64,000 bases of DNA, taken from Erginobacter sp964587835 (GTDB lineage Bacteria > Auribacterota > Erginobacteria > Erginobacterales > Erginobacteraceae). A program made the translations under genes and the position numbers. The stretch lies in NCBI GenBank assembly GCA_964587835.1, contig CAZPMN010000002.1, positions 1 through 64,000 of the forward strand, read 5' to 3'. Shown piece after piece: positions 8,049 to 16,406 of the stretch; within the stretch, counting starts at the first letter, position 1; each line of letters opens with the position of its first letter. Below the pieces are notes generated by a model, which worked only from the letters and a program-made list of their open reading frames with translations, ran no database searches and was not told where the DNA came from.

Positions 8049-9431
8049 TTAGTTAATCCCCTGACCGCTCAGCAATTCGACGATTTCTTCCATCTGCATC
8101 CTCCGCGAACCCTTCAAGAGGACGCTGTCGCCGGGACGAAGATTCCGGCTCAGGATCTCGGCCGCCTGACGGCAGTTATCCGCAGTCTCCACCCGGGGGG
8201 GAGCGCCGGCGGCCCGAGCCGCCTCCCGGGAATGGGGGCCGAGAAAGATCAGATAATCGATCGGCGATCCCGCCAACTTCCTGCCCCAATCCCGGTGCGC
8301 ATCGGCGGAGAATTCCCCCAGCTCGTTCATATCCCCGCTGACCATGATCCTTCTCCCGGCGCACTCCATCCCCAGCCAGGTCTCCAGGGCCGCCGCCATC
8401 GAACCCGGGTTGGCGTTGTAGGCATCATTGATGATCTCCAACCCGCGGATAATGCTGCGCTCCAGCCGGCCGGGCGGGAGGACAGCCCGCCGGGCGGCCG
8501 CTTGCAGCGCCTCCGGTTCGACCCCTAAATGATCCCCGACCGCCAGGGCGGCCAGCAGGTTGAAAAGATTGTGCCGGCCGGGCAGCGGGGACTCGATGGC
8601 AAGTTCTCCTCCCCGCAGGGTAGCCCGGAACCTTACCCCGCCGGGGAAATACCGGACCTTTAGAGGACGGACCCGGGCGGCGGCGGTAAAACCGAAACCG
8701 ATGGTCTCGCCCGGCGCCCGGACGGCCAGGGCCGCCGCCCGGGAATCGTCGGCGTTAAAAAATACCGTCTTCTCTCCTTCCAGTTCATCCATCACCTGGG
8801 CCTTTTCAGCGGCGATCATCTCCAGGCTGCCAAAGCGACCTAGATGGGCGGGTCCAATATTGGTAATCACCGCCAGGGAAGGACGGCAGAGCCGGGCCAG
8901 GGGACGGATCTCCCCGGGCCGGTTGGTTCCCAGCTCAAAAACCGCCGCCCGGTCTTTTGCCGAGAACCGGAGAATGCTCAGCGAGACTCCGATCAGGTTG
9001 TTGTAGCTGGCGGGGGCGACCAGGGTCGGTCCCGCCTCCGATAGAACCAGACCGATCAGGTTCTTGGTCGTGGTCTTCCCGTTGCTGCCGGTGACGGCGA
9101 CAACCGGCGGGGAGAAGAGGCCGCGATACCCCCGGGCCAGGCCGGCCAGCGCCGCCCGGGTATCCTCGACCCGAATCAGAATGAACTCTCCCCGCCGTCG
9201 ATCTACCGCCGGGACCTCCCGGGCCAGCACCGCCCCGGCCGCCCCCCGATCCAGGGCGGTGTCGGCGAAGTCATGTCCGTCATAGCGCTCACCGGACAGG
9301 GCGAGGAAGATCTCTCCCGGGCGGATCGTCCGGCTGTCGATGGATAATCCGGGTACCCGGTACTCCGGGTCTCCCCTCTCCACCCGGCCCCCCATCCAGC
9401 CGGCGATGGAATCTATGCCTTGCGGTTCCAT
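8049..9431 (-). CDS. murF: UDP-MurNAc-tripeptide--D-Ala-D-Ala ligase
   Basis: Adds the D-Ala-D-Ala dipeptide to the tripeptide precursor. 460 aa. It has an N-terminal substrate domain with IDSRTIRPGEIFLAL, the P-loop AVTGSNGKTTTKNLI (about 112), then NDAYNANPGSM (about 340) and VSGDMNELGEF in the C-terminal domain. It begins 6 nt after murE and is part of the same operon. Confidence 0.97.
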   Translation of the reverse strand: MEPQGIDSIAGWMGGRVERGDPEYRVPGLSIDSRTIRPGEIFLALSGERYDGHDFADTALDRGAAGAVLAREVPAVDRRRGEFILIRVEDTRAALAGLARGYRGLFSPPVVAVTGSNGKTTTKNLIGLVLSEAGPTLVAPASYNNLIGVSLSILRFSAKDRAAVFELGTNRPGEIRPLARLCRPSLAVITNIGPAHLGRFGSLEMIAAEKAQVMDELEGEKTVFFNADDSRAAALAVRAPGETIGFGFTAAARVRPLKVRYFPGGVRFRATLRGGELAIESPLPGRHNLFNLLAALAVGDHLGVEPEALQAAARRAVLPPGRLERSIIRGLEIINDAYNANPGSMAAALETWLGMECAGRRIMVSGDMNELGEFSADAHRDWGRKLAGSPIDYLIFLGPHSREAARAAGAPPRVETADNCRQAAEILSRNLRPGDSVLLKGSRRMQMEEIVELLSGQGIN

Positions 9432-9437
9432 TACGGA

Positions 9438-10934
9438 TCACTTCCAGGAAAGATTGCCGGCCCGGGCCGCCAGAATCTTCCGAGCGACCTGACGATCATC
9501 GAACGGAATGATCAGGTTGGAAAAGATCTGTTCCCGCTCATGGCCCTTGCCAGCGATCAGGACCACGTCGCCGGGGCGGGCCAGCCGGCAGGCGGCCTCG
9601 ATCGCCGACCGCCGGTCCTCGATCGCCGTCACCCCCCTGGTCCGCCGCGGGATCCCGGAGCGGATCCCCTCGATGATCGCGGCCGGATCTTCCGAACGCG
9701 GGTTGTCCGAGGTGAGGATAACCCGGTCCGCCCAGCGGACCGCCGCTTTCCCCATCAGGGGCCGTTTCCCGGGATCTCGATCTCCGCCGCAGCCAAAGAC
9801 CACAATCAGGTGTTTCCGGTAAAGGCGACGCAGGGTTTTCAGGACGTTCTCCAGGCCGTCCGGGGTGTGGGCGTAATCGACGAAGAGATCGAACCCGTAA
9901 CCGGTCTCGACCCGTTCCAGGCGACCGGGGATCCCGGGATGGTTTTCCAGCGTCCGGAGGATCTTGTCTGGGGCAATCCCCTCGCCCAATCCCAGGGCGA
10001 TGACCGCCAGGGAATTGGCGACGTTATGCCGGCCCGGCAGATTGATCCGCGCGGGAAATTCGGATTTTTCCCAGCGGAGGGTGAACTGGGAACCGGAACG
10101 ACCCAGTTTGAGGCGGGAGGCAGAGAGATCGGCCCGGGGGGAGAAGCCGTAGGTGACCGCCGGGACGGCCAGCTGGCGGAGAATAGTTTCCGCCAGCGGG
10201 TCGTCGAGGTTGACGATCACCCTCTTCTCCTCCGGAGGGAGATCTCCCCGATGGAGTGTCGTCAGAAACCGGAGCTTGGTGGCCCGGTATTCATCAAGGG
10301 TCTGATGAAAATCAAGATGCTCCCGGGAGAGGTTGGTAAAGACCGCGGTGGAAAACTCGATCCCGGCCAACCTCTCCTGAGTCACGGCGTGGGACGAAAC
10401 TTCAAGGATAGCCCGCTCCACCCCGCCCCGTTTCATCTCGGAGAGCAGTTCCTGGAGCTGGGGAGGGGCAGGAGTGGTCAAGCTGGAGGGAAGTCGCCGG
10501 GAGCCGATCCCGTAATAGATTGTGCCCAGCAGGCCGGTCGTCATTCCGGCCTCTTCCAGGACCGCCCGAGCCAGGATGGAGACGGTGGTCTTACCGTTGG
10601 TGCCGGTCACCCCGGTCAGCTTCAATCCGGAGGCCGGATAATCAAAGAACCGGTTGGCCAGAAGTCCCAGGGCCCTCCGGGGATTCCCCACCTTGACCTG
10701 GGGCATATTCCCGTTGACGGCGGAAGTGAATTCTTCCACCACCACACCCGCCGCTCCCCGGTTTCGGGCCTCGGGAATGAAGTCCGCCCCCTGGTGACGG
10801 CCCCCGCTGATGGCGACAAAGAGATCTCCCGGACCCGCCCGCCGCGAGTCGGTGGCCAGACCCCTGATCTCGACCCCGGTATTGCCCCGGGTCGGGACCG
10901 GGCCCAGTTCCTTGATCAGAACGGACAGTTTCAC
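9438..10934 (-). CDS. murE: UDP-MurNAc-dipeptide--diaminopimelate ligase
   Basis: Adds the third stem residue. The motif DNPR in LTSDNPRSEDPAA indicates meso-diaminopimelate rather than lysine, so the wall is probably the A1-gamma DAP type usual in Gram-negatives. 498 aa. The P-loop is GVTGTNGKTTVSILA, the central region has VFTNLSREHLDFH, and FVDYAHTPDGLENVL follows. The start is GTG at 10934, overlapping the ftsI stop (GTGA). Confidence 0.97.
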   Translation of the reverse strand: MKLSVLIKELGPVPTRGNTGVEIRGLATDSRRAGPGDLFVAISGGRHQGADFIPEARNRGAAGVVVEEFTSAVNGNMPQVKVGNPRRALGLLANRFFDYPASGLKLTGVTGTNGKTTVSILARAVLEEAGMTTGLLGTIYYGIGSRRLPSSLTTPAPPQLQELLSEMKRGGVERAILEVSSHAVTQERLAGIEFSTAVFTNLSREHLDFHQTLDEYRATKLRFLTTLHRGDLPPEEKRVIVNLDDPLAETILRQLAVPAVTYGFSPRADLSASRLKLGRSGSQFTLRWEKSEFPARINLPGRHNVANSLAVIALGLGEGIAPDKILRTLENHPGIPGRLERVETGYGFDLFVDYAHTPDGLENVLKTLRRLYRKHLIVVFGCGGDRDPGKRPLMGKAAVRWADRVILTSDNPRSEDPAAIIEGIRSGIPRRTRGVTAIEDRRSAIEAACRLARPGDVVLIAGKGHEREQIFSNLIIPFDDRQVARKILAARAGNLSWK

Positions 10935-12646
10935 GACCGGGCCTCCCCTTCCTCCGGGGGAACCGTCGGGAGATTCAGATAGTGGATAATCCGCTCGCCG
11001 ACTTTCTTGAAGACCGGAGCCGCCACCACCCCTCCGTAATACTCGGGGTGAGGTTCGTCCACCACCACCAAAATCGCCAGGCGGGGATGGGTGGCCGGAA
11101 TCAGGCCCATAAAGAGAGCCCGATAAAGCTGGTGGGAATATCCGCCCTCTGGGGATAGTTTCTGAGCGGTACCGGTCTTGCCCGCCACCGCAAACCCCTC
11201 GATGGCAGCCCGGCGGCCCGTCCCTCCCGCGGAGGTCACCTGGCTCAGGATATCCAGCAGCTCCCGGGCGGTCGCCTCGGAGATGGCCTGGCCCCGGTCT
11301 CGAACCGGGTAACGGCAGATGACCTCTCCGGAGGGGCTCTCCACCCGGTCGACGATCCGGGGCTGAACCAGCACACCCCCGTTGCCGAGCGCGGAGAAAG
11401 CAGTCAGGAGGCCGAGGGCGGTTAGCGAGACCTCGTGTCCCATCGTAATACTGCGCAGGGAGAGCGCGGACCAGGACCGGGGAGGCCGAAGCAGGCCCGC
11501 CGCTTCGCCGGACAGCTCGATGCCGGTAGGCTCCCCGATCCCGAACCGGACCAGGGCGCGGTAGAGCTTGTCCACACCCATGATCGTCCCCACCTTGGCC
11601 ATCCCGATGTTGCTGGATTTCTGCAGGATCTCGTCGAAACGGAGAACGCCGTGAGGGCTGCTGTCCCGGAGGGTCCGCCCCGCGATTCGGAAGGAACCCT
11701 GTTCGCAGTAAAACTCGGTGTCCCGGGCGACCAGACCCTCTTCCAGGGCGGCGGCGGCGGGGAAGACCTTGAAGGTCGATCCAGGCTCGATCGGATCGGT
11801 GATCGCCCGGTTCCTTCTCTCTTCCGGGGTAGAGAGAGTGTACTGATTGGGATCAAAGGTGGGCCGATGGGCCAGGGCCAGGATCTTCCCGGTGGCCGGC
11901 TCCATTACCAGGACCAGAGCCCAAGCCGCGCCCCATTCTTGGTAGACGTTTTCCACTTCCTCCTCGACGATCGACTGCACGACTTCGTCCACCGTCAGGT
12001 GGATATCGTAGCCGTCGAGCGGTTCGAGGGAATGGGAGCGGTGCCAGGTCACTTCCCGGCGGGCCCCATCTCTCTCGGTTAGCATCCAGCCGGGCCGACC
12101 ACGAAGCTGACGGTCGAATTTCCATTCCAGCCCCTCCAGCCCATTGCCGTCCGGGTCGGTAAAACCCAGCACCTGACTGAGCAACCGCCCCTTCGGATAA
12201 ACGCGCTTTCGGTCTGCTTTGAGGGCGATTCCGGGCAAGTCGAGCCGGCGGATCTCCGCGGCCTGCCACTCTTCCAGATGACGTTTCAGCCAGGAAAACC
12301 AACGTCCACCGGTGAGCCGGGGCCGGATCTCCTCCGGATCCGTCCCGATCACCCCGGAGAGCAGGGAAGCGATCTGGCCGACCCGGTCGAGGGGAATCTC
12401 GCGAGGGACGGCATAAAGGGAGTAACAGGGGATACTGGCCGCCAGCATATTGCCCCGGCAGTCATAGATGGTACCCCGGCGGGGCGGCAGGTAGTGGGTA
12501 CTTTGCTGTTGGTCGCGGGCCTGAAGCAGGTAACGGGAATGCTGGAGGCATTGAAGTCCGAAGAGTCGCGAGAGCAGGAAGAAAGAAAATATCAAAAATC
12601 CGGCAAAGACAACCCGCGATCGGTGTTTATAGATTCCGTCATGCAT
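10931..12646 (-). CDS. ftsI: Peptidoglycan transpeptidase FtsI (PBP3 / SpoVD type)
   Basis: A septal class B penicillin-binding protein, 571 aa. One N-terminal membrane anchor (about residues 12-32) is followed by the non-catalytic dimerisation domain with PPRRGTIYDCRGN. The transpeptidase domain carries the SxxK motif in EPGSTFKVFPA, the SxN motif in KSSNIGMAKVG, and the KTG motif in VAGKTGTAQK. It cross-links glycan made by FtsW. It lies after ftsL with an unusually long 132-nt gap for this operon. No strong ribosome binding site is seen before the ATG at 12646. Confidence 0.96.
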   Translation of the reverse strand: MHDGIYKHRSRVVFAGFLIFSFFLLSRLFGLQCLQHSRYLLQARDQQQSTHYLPPRRGTIYDCRGNMLAASIPCYSLYAVPREIPLDRVGQIASLLSGVIGTDPEEIRPRLTGGRWFSWLKRHLEEWQAAEIRRLDLPGIALKADRKRVYPKGRLLSQVLGFTDPDGNGLEGLEWKFDRQLRGRPGWMLTERDGARREVTWHRSHSLEPLDGYDIHLTVDEVVQSIVEEEVENVYQEWGAAWALVLVMEPATGKILALAHRPTFDPNQYTLSTPEERRNRAITDPIEPGSTFKVFPAAAALEEGLVARDTEFYCEQGSFRIAGRTLRDSSPHGVLRFDEILQKSSNIGMAKVGTIMGVDKLYRALVRFGIGEPTGIELSGEAAGLLRPPRSWSALSLRSITMGHEVSLTALGLLTAFSALGNGGVLVQPRIVDRVESPSGEVICRYPVRDRGQAISEATARELLDILSQVTSAGGTGRRAAIEGFAVAGKTGTAQKLSPEGGYSHQLYRALFMGLIPATHPRLAILVVVDEPHPEYYGGVVAAPVFKKVGERIIHYLNLPTVPPEEGEARS

Positions 12647-12778
12647 CTATTCGGGAGGATCCCTGAAATCCATCCTGTCCACTGTCACCCTTCACCGCCC
12701 CTGGCCGGCCCCTTCTCCCCGGGCCGCTGTGGGACAGGCGGTTCTGTAACTTCTCCGCGCCGGGCGAAGAATTTAAAA

Positions 12779-13168
12779 TCAACGGGCGATACTCAGGATA
12801 ACCAGGTCCCGGGGCGCTGAACGGCGGGGCGAATTTTCCGCGGCCGGGGCATCCTCCCTCCGGACCCGGACGATTTGTTCGGGATCGGGATCGGCCAGAG
12901 CGATCTCTCTCTCTTGCAGCATCCGGGCGATGGATCGGGGCGACTGTAAAGTCTCCAGTTGACTCTGCAGGGTCACCGAACGGTCCATCAAATTGGCGAG
13001 CTTGTCCTCGTGGAATTCAACGGCATTGCTGGTCTGGATCACCTGGGAGTAAAGCCAGAGATAGACCATTCCCATCAGAAACCCGCCCAGAAGCAAGGTC
13101 CAGCATCCTTTGAGGCAGAAATGTCCGATCTCCAGCCGGGCCGTATTCGGATAATATTGACTGTTCAT
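12779..13168 (-). CDS. ftsL: FtsL-like cell division protein
   Basis: A small bitopic membrane protein of about 129 aa. It has a short cytoplasmic N-terminus, one membrane helix (LLLGGFLMGMVYLWLYSQV) and a coiled-coil segment (about residues 50-95) with a leucine pattern. Sequence is poorly conserved in this family, so the call rests on topology, size and position between rsmH and ftsI. There are two adjacent ATGs. The second (13168) is preferred because it lies about 6 nt from a strong AGGAGG site. In the division complex FtsL bridges FtsB/FtsQ and FtsWI. Confidence 0.85.
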   Translation of the reverse strand: MNSQYYPNTARLEIGHFCLKGCWTLLLGGFLMGMVYLWLYSQVIQTSNAVEFHEDKLANLMDRSVTLQSQLETLQSPRSIARMLQEREIALADPDPEQIVRVRREDAPAAENSPRRSAPRDLVILSIAR

Positions 13169-13228
13169 CATCCACCTCCTGCGCGATGGGATAAGCGTGG
13201 GCCGGTTGACACCAAAGCTTTTATTCGC

Positions 13229-14164
13229 TCATTCATCCGGATTGCCGCAGTTGCCGGATACATCTAATTTTTCCGCCGCCCGCAACCGGGCGGACCGGGA
13301 CCGCGGGTTGGACCTCACCTCTTCCGCCGCGGCCCGAAGCGGCTTCTTGGTCAGGATCCTGACCAGTTTCTCTTCGGACCAGCGCCGAAAAGTATGTTTA
13401 ACGATCCGGTCTTCCAGTGAATGGAAAGCTATCAGGCAGATCCTCCCCCCCGGCCGCAGTATCTCCAGGGCCGCCGGCAGGGCCCGTTTCAGATTATCCA
13501 GTTCCTCGTTGACCGCCAGGCGCAAGGCCTGAAAGGTCCTGGTCGCGGGATGGATCCGGGACCGGCCGGGGACCGCGCGGACGACGATCTCCGCCAGGCG
13601 GGCGGTCGTCCGGATCGGGTTTACGTTCCGCTCGGTCACGATCCGGCGGCTGATCCGACCGGCAAAACGTTCTTCTCCGTAGGTCCGGATCAGCCATTCC
13701 AGCTCCTTCCGGCTCAATGTGTTGACCAGATCGGCCGCGGTCCGCCCCGTTTCGGCGTCCATCCGCATATCCAGAGGACCGTCCCGGAGAAAACTGAAAC
13801 CGCGCTCGGCCTGATCGAGCTGGGCCGAGTTGACCCCGAGATCAAAGAGGACTCCATCCGCCGCCTCCAAACCCGCCCGGGTCAGCACCCCCCCAAGATC
13901 GGTGTAATTAACCTGCTCGATCAGAACTGAGTTTCCGTATCCGGCCAGTGCCCGCCGGGCCGTCTCTAAAACCTCCCGGTCCCGGTCCAAACCGATCAGC
14001 AAACCTCCCGGGAGGAGGCGGGGAAGCAACTGGCCGGAGTGTCCCCCCTCCCCCAGAGTACAGTCGACAACCACCTGGCCCGGCCGCGGGGAGAGGGCTT
14101 GCACCACTTCCCCGGCCATCACCGGGCGATGGAAGCCGGCCGGCCGGTTACCGGGTGCTTCCAC
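13229..14164 (-). CDS. rsmH: 16S rRNA (cytosine1402-N4)-methyltransferase
   Basis: An SAM-dependent methyltransferase (formerly MraW), 311 aa. The N-terminus has FHRPVMAGEVVQAL and the SAM site DCTLGEGGHSGQLL. Later motifs include GVLFDLGVNSAQLD, FQALRLAVNEEL, and the C-terminal IAFHSLEDRIVKHTF. The start is GTG at 14164. A downstream ATG would lose the conserved HRPV motif. It is in its usual place after mraZ and overlaps a possible 40-aa ORF by 17 nt. Confidence 0.97.
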   Translation of the reverse strand: MEAPGNRPAGFHRPVMAGEVVQALSPRPGQVVVDCTLGEGGHSGQLLPRLLPGGLLIGLDRDREVLETARRALAGYGNSVLIEQVNYTDLGGVLTRAGLEAADGVLFDLGVNSAQLDQAERGFSFLRDGPLDMRMDAETGRTAADLVNTLSRKELEWLIRTYGEERFAGRISRRIVTERNVNPIRTTARLAEIVVRAVPGRSRIHPATRTFQALRLAVNEELDNLKRALPAALEILRPGGRICLIAFHSLEDRIVKHTFRRWSEEKLVRILTKKPLRAAAEEVRSNPRSRSARLRAAEKLDVSGNCGNPDE

Positions 14165-14270
14165 GGCGTTTCTTCTTCGGGACCTTCAACCTCACGCTCA
14201 ACTTGCGGGCCGGTTTCAAGCTCTTGTTCATACTCAACAGGTCGATCAAGGTCCGAGAACTGCTTTTCAT
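14148..14270 (-). CDS. Possible 40-aa basic protein between mraZ and rsmH
   Basis: An ATG-started frame of 40 codons with a ribosome-binding-like AGGGGAA about 6 nt upstream. The peptide is strongly basic (MKSSSRTLIDLL then many Lys and Arg, ending KVPKKKRRGSTR). It fills the 122-nt gap between mraZ and rsmH and overlaps rsmH by 17 nt, which could couple translation to the GTG start of rsmH. No family is recognised. It could be a leader peptide or a chance ORF. Confidence 0.4.
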   Translation of the reverse strand: MKSSSRTLIDLLSMNKSLKPARKLSVRLKVPKKKRRGSTR

Positions 14271-14286
14271 ATCTTCCCCTCTCGAT

Positions 14287-14709
14287 TTATTCCGCCAGGT
14301 TTTCGGCGATTTCCTCGTAACGGGTGCCGGCCTCCCGCTGGTACTCGTCCCAGCGCGCCGTATCCCAGATTTCAATATGATCGGAGACCCCGACCACGAT
14401 CACCTCCCGCTCCAGGCGGGCTTCCTTCAGGAGCGGCCCGGGGAGATTGATCCGGCCCTGCCGGTCGCAGACCGCCTCCGCCGCCTTGGCAAAGTAGATC
14501 CTCTTGAAGTCCCGGGCGTCCTTCTTCAGCATATCCATCGAGTTGATCTTGGCCTGCTGGGCCGCCCAGCCCTCCTCGTTGAAGACCGCCAGGCAGCCGT
14601 CCAGACCCCGGTTGACAAAGAACCGCTGGTTCTCATGCTCCCGGAACCGGGCGGGGATGAAAACCCGGCCCTTGTTATCAATTGAATGGCTGTACTCTCC
14701 TAAGAACAT
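14287..14709 (-). CDS. mraZ: Transcriptional regulator MraZ
   Basis: First gene of the dcw operon and repressor of its own promoter. About 140 aa, with two SpoVT/AbrB-like halves. The first is MFLGEYSHSIDNKGRVFIPARF. The second has AVCDRQGRINLPGPLL. The ATG at 14709 is preferred over the GTG at 14718. MraZ proteins start MFxG, and the ATG has an AGGGTGA site 6 nt upstream. The predicted MraZ operator lies just upstream at 14731-14761. Confidence 0.95.
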   Translation of the reverse strand: MFLGEYSHSIDNKGRVFIPARFREHENQRFFVNRGLDGCLAVFNEEGWAAQQAKINSMDMLKKDARDFKRIYFAKAAEAVCDRQGRINLPGPLLKEARLEREVIVVGVSDHIEIWDTARWDEYQREAGTRYEEIAENLAE

Positions 14710-14730
14710 CGTGCTCACCCTGCTGAACAG

Positions 14731-14761
14731 CTATTCACCACAATTACCCACTATTCACCAC
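14731..14761 (-). promoter_or_regulatory. MraZ operator (three boxes)
   Basis: On the minus strand there are three direct copies of GTGG(T/G) at exact 10-base spacing: GTGGTGAATA, GTGGGTAATT, GTGGTGAATA. MraZ is known to bind tandem TGGG(N) boxes separated by 5 nt (a 10-nt period) in its own promoter. The boxes sit between the -10 element and the mraZ start, where binding would block transcription. Confidence 0.82.
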
Positions 14762-14769
14762 TTCGCTAC

Positions 14770-14799
14770 AATATAGAGCCGGATGAGGAAACCTGTCAA
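14770..14799 (-). promoter_or_regulatory. Sigma-70 type promoter of the dcw operon
   Basis: A perfect -35 TTGACA (plus-strand 14794-14799) and a -10 TATATT (14770-14775) with an 18-nt spacer, reading leftward. The predicted start site falls at the edge of the MraZ boxes. No other promoter of this quality was seen inside the dcw cluster. Confidence 0.8.
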
Positions 14800-14960
14800 C
14801 AGGAAAAGCAATTTTTTTGAATTTTTTTTCGGGCGGGAAGGAAGCCGGGGAGGATGACGCAAAAGAGACGATTCCGCATTATCCTGCCTCTCAATGGATT
14901 ACGCCATTAGGGATGGGCCGGCGGGGCGGGGAGCCGTCGAGCAGGCGGGTGGGGGAAAAT

Positions 14961-14992
14961 AACAAAAAAAACCCCGGAATGTTATCCGGGGG
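14961..14992 (-). terminator. Intrinsic terminator after RNase P RNA
   Basis: On the minus strand, CCCCGGA pairs with TCCGGGG around a 6-nt loop, followed by eight T residues. It lies about 12 nt after the end of the RNase P RNA P1 helix. The interval 14800-14960 between this and the mraZ promoter is A/T-rich at its start and shows nothing else. Confidence 0.85.
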
Positions 14993-15004
14993 TAAGGGAA
15001 GAGG

Positions 15005-15452
15005 GGCAGACCGGGAAGGGGAATAAGCCGAATTCTGTTCCCCCCTTCCGGGGAGCGATGGTCATCTATCTCGGCCCTCGGTTGCCCTTGGGCTCAATGC
15101 GGCCTACCCGGGCCTCTAACGGTGCGGGCAGCACCTCGGCCCTTATTTGGCCTTGCTCCAGGCGGGGTTTACCCTGCGACCTCGATTGCTCTCGGCCCGG
15201 TGCGCTCTTACCCTTGCCCGCCAAAGCGGACAAGCCCTCGCAAGAGGGGCACCTTTTCACCCTTGCCTGTGAACCGGTCGCGAGACCGGAACCATCGGCG
15301 GTCTGTTTTCTGCGGCACTTTCCGTCCCCGGCGGGTCATCCCCGACGGAGCCCCCGATATTCTCGGGGCGCCCTGCCCTGCGGAGTTCGGACTTTCCTCC
15401 CCCCCGCGGGGTTAGCGCGGGAAGGCGACCATCTACCCCCTCCCGGTCTGCC
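15005..15452 (-). ncRNA. rnpB: RNase P RNA (bacterial type A)
   Basis: The catalytic RNA that trims tRNA 5' leaders. On the minus strand the conserved core motifs appear in order: GAGGAAAGTCCGAACTCC, ACAGAAAACAGACCGC-like CR segments, GGTAAGGGTGAAAAGGTG, AGAGCGCACCGG, AGGTGCTGCCCGC, GATAGATGACC, and the 3' signature ACAGAATTCGGCTTAT. The ends are set by an unusually long P1 helix. GGCAGACCGGGA at the 5' end (15441-15452) pairs with TCCCGGTCTGCC at the 3' end (15005-15016). A terminator follows directly. Confidence 0.96.
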
Positions 15453-15518
15453 GGTCAGGTTATCGGTAAGACCAAAACGATTTCAGGGAAAAAGCCGAAA
15501 CTGCAGATGAATCCCGGC

Positions 15519-16232
15519 TCAAGTTTCGTCCTCGGGAAGGAATATGAACCGGCCGCAGTTTTCACACTGGCAGATCATCTCCTCCCGGGCCAGATCATTT
15601 TGAACCTGGGCGGTCAGCTCCATATTGCACCCGGTGCAAACTCCATGGCGAACGGGGGAGACCGCCCGGTCCGGTTTACGGGCAAATATGATCTCGTATC
15701 TCTCCCTCAGATCGGGATTTATCTTTTCCACTTTCTCCAGCCGGAGGCTCTCCTTTTCCCGGATCCGGGCCTCTATCCGTCCCCTTTCTTCTCCGGCCTT
15801 CGCTTCTTCCTCCCGATATCGCCCACGGGAGCGCTCTAAGTCGGCCTGGGCCTCTTCCAGCAAACCCTTCTCCCCCTCCCCCTCTTCCATCAGCTCCAGG
15901 ATCCTGTCTTCCTGCATCCTGATGTCGGCCTTCAAACCCTCGATCTCGTGAAGAAGCGCGGTGTACTCCTTGTTATTCTTGATCTTGAAAAGCTGGGATT
16001 GGTATTTGTCGATCCGGTTCTTCCTTTCTTCCACTTCCAACTCCAGTTCCTTGCTCTTTACCCGGGAAGAGATGCCCTTCTCTTTCTCCTCATTGATGAT
16101 CCGCTCGTCTCTTTCCATCTCGGCTCGGATGGCCGAGAGACCTTCTGCAATCGAACGGGAACGGTCCTTAAGTTCCCGGATCTCCACATCCAGTTCTTGA
16201 ATTTCCAGCAGAGCTCTGATCTCTTCTCGCAT
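15519..16232 (-). CDS. C4-type zinc-ribbon coiled-coil protein (DUF164 / CdsZ type)
   Basis: 237 aa. Residues about 1-180 form a long charged coiled-coil hairpin. The C-terminal zinc ribbon has cysteines in CTGCNME and CENCGRFIF (C-x2-C ... C-x2-C). This is the widespread family often found beside rnpB or nif3-like genes and annotated as a putative nucleic-acid-binding or chaperone-like protein. No enzyme motif is present. It is encoded just downstream of tRNA-Val and upstream of rnpB on the same strand, possibly one transcript. Confidence 0.85.
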   Translation of the reverse strand: MREEIRALLEIQELDVEIRELKDRSRSIAEGLSAIRAEMERDERIINEEKEKGISSRVKSKELELEVEERKNRIDKYQSQLFKIKNNKEYTALLHEIEGLKADIRMQEDRILELMEEGEGEKGLLEEAQADLERSRGRYREEEAKAGEERGRIEARIREKESLRLEKVEKINPDLRERYEIIFARKPDRAVSPVRHGVCTGCNMELTAQVQNDLAREEMICQCENCGRFIFLPEDET

Positions 16233-16257
16233 AAGCGCTTTTCCCCGGGGATGATAA

Positions 16258-16329
16258 TGGGCGATACTGGGATTGAACCAGTGACCCCCTGGTTGTGATC
16301 CAGGTGCTCTCCCGCTGAGCTAATCGCCC
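16258..16329 (-). tRNA. tRNA-Val (anticodon CAC)
   Basis: A 72-nt cloverleaf on the minus strand. The acceptor GGGCGAT pairs with ATCGCCC. The D arm is GCTC...GAGC. The anticodon stem CCTGG/CCAGG encloses loop ATCACAA, giving anticodon CAC (valine, codon GUG). The T arm is ACTGG TTCAATC CCAGT. The discriminator base is A and CCA is not encoded. Confidence 0.95.
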
Positions 16330-16406
16330 AGGTTTGAAACTGGGGTATGATAGGCCAATGCCCTCACCCTTGTCAAGGAAGCCCCGGTAATTTATTTCCG
16401 CCTGAG

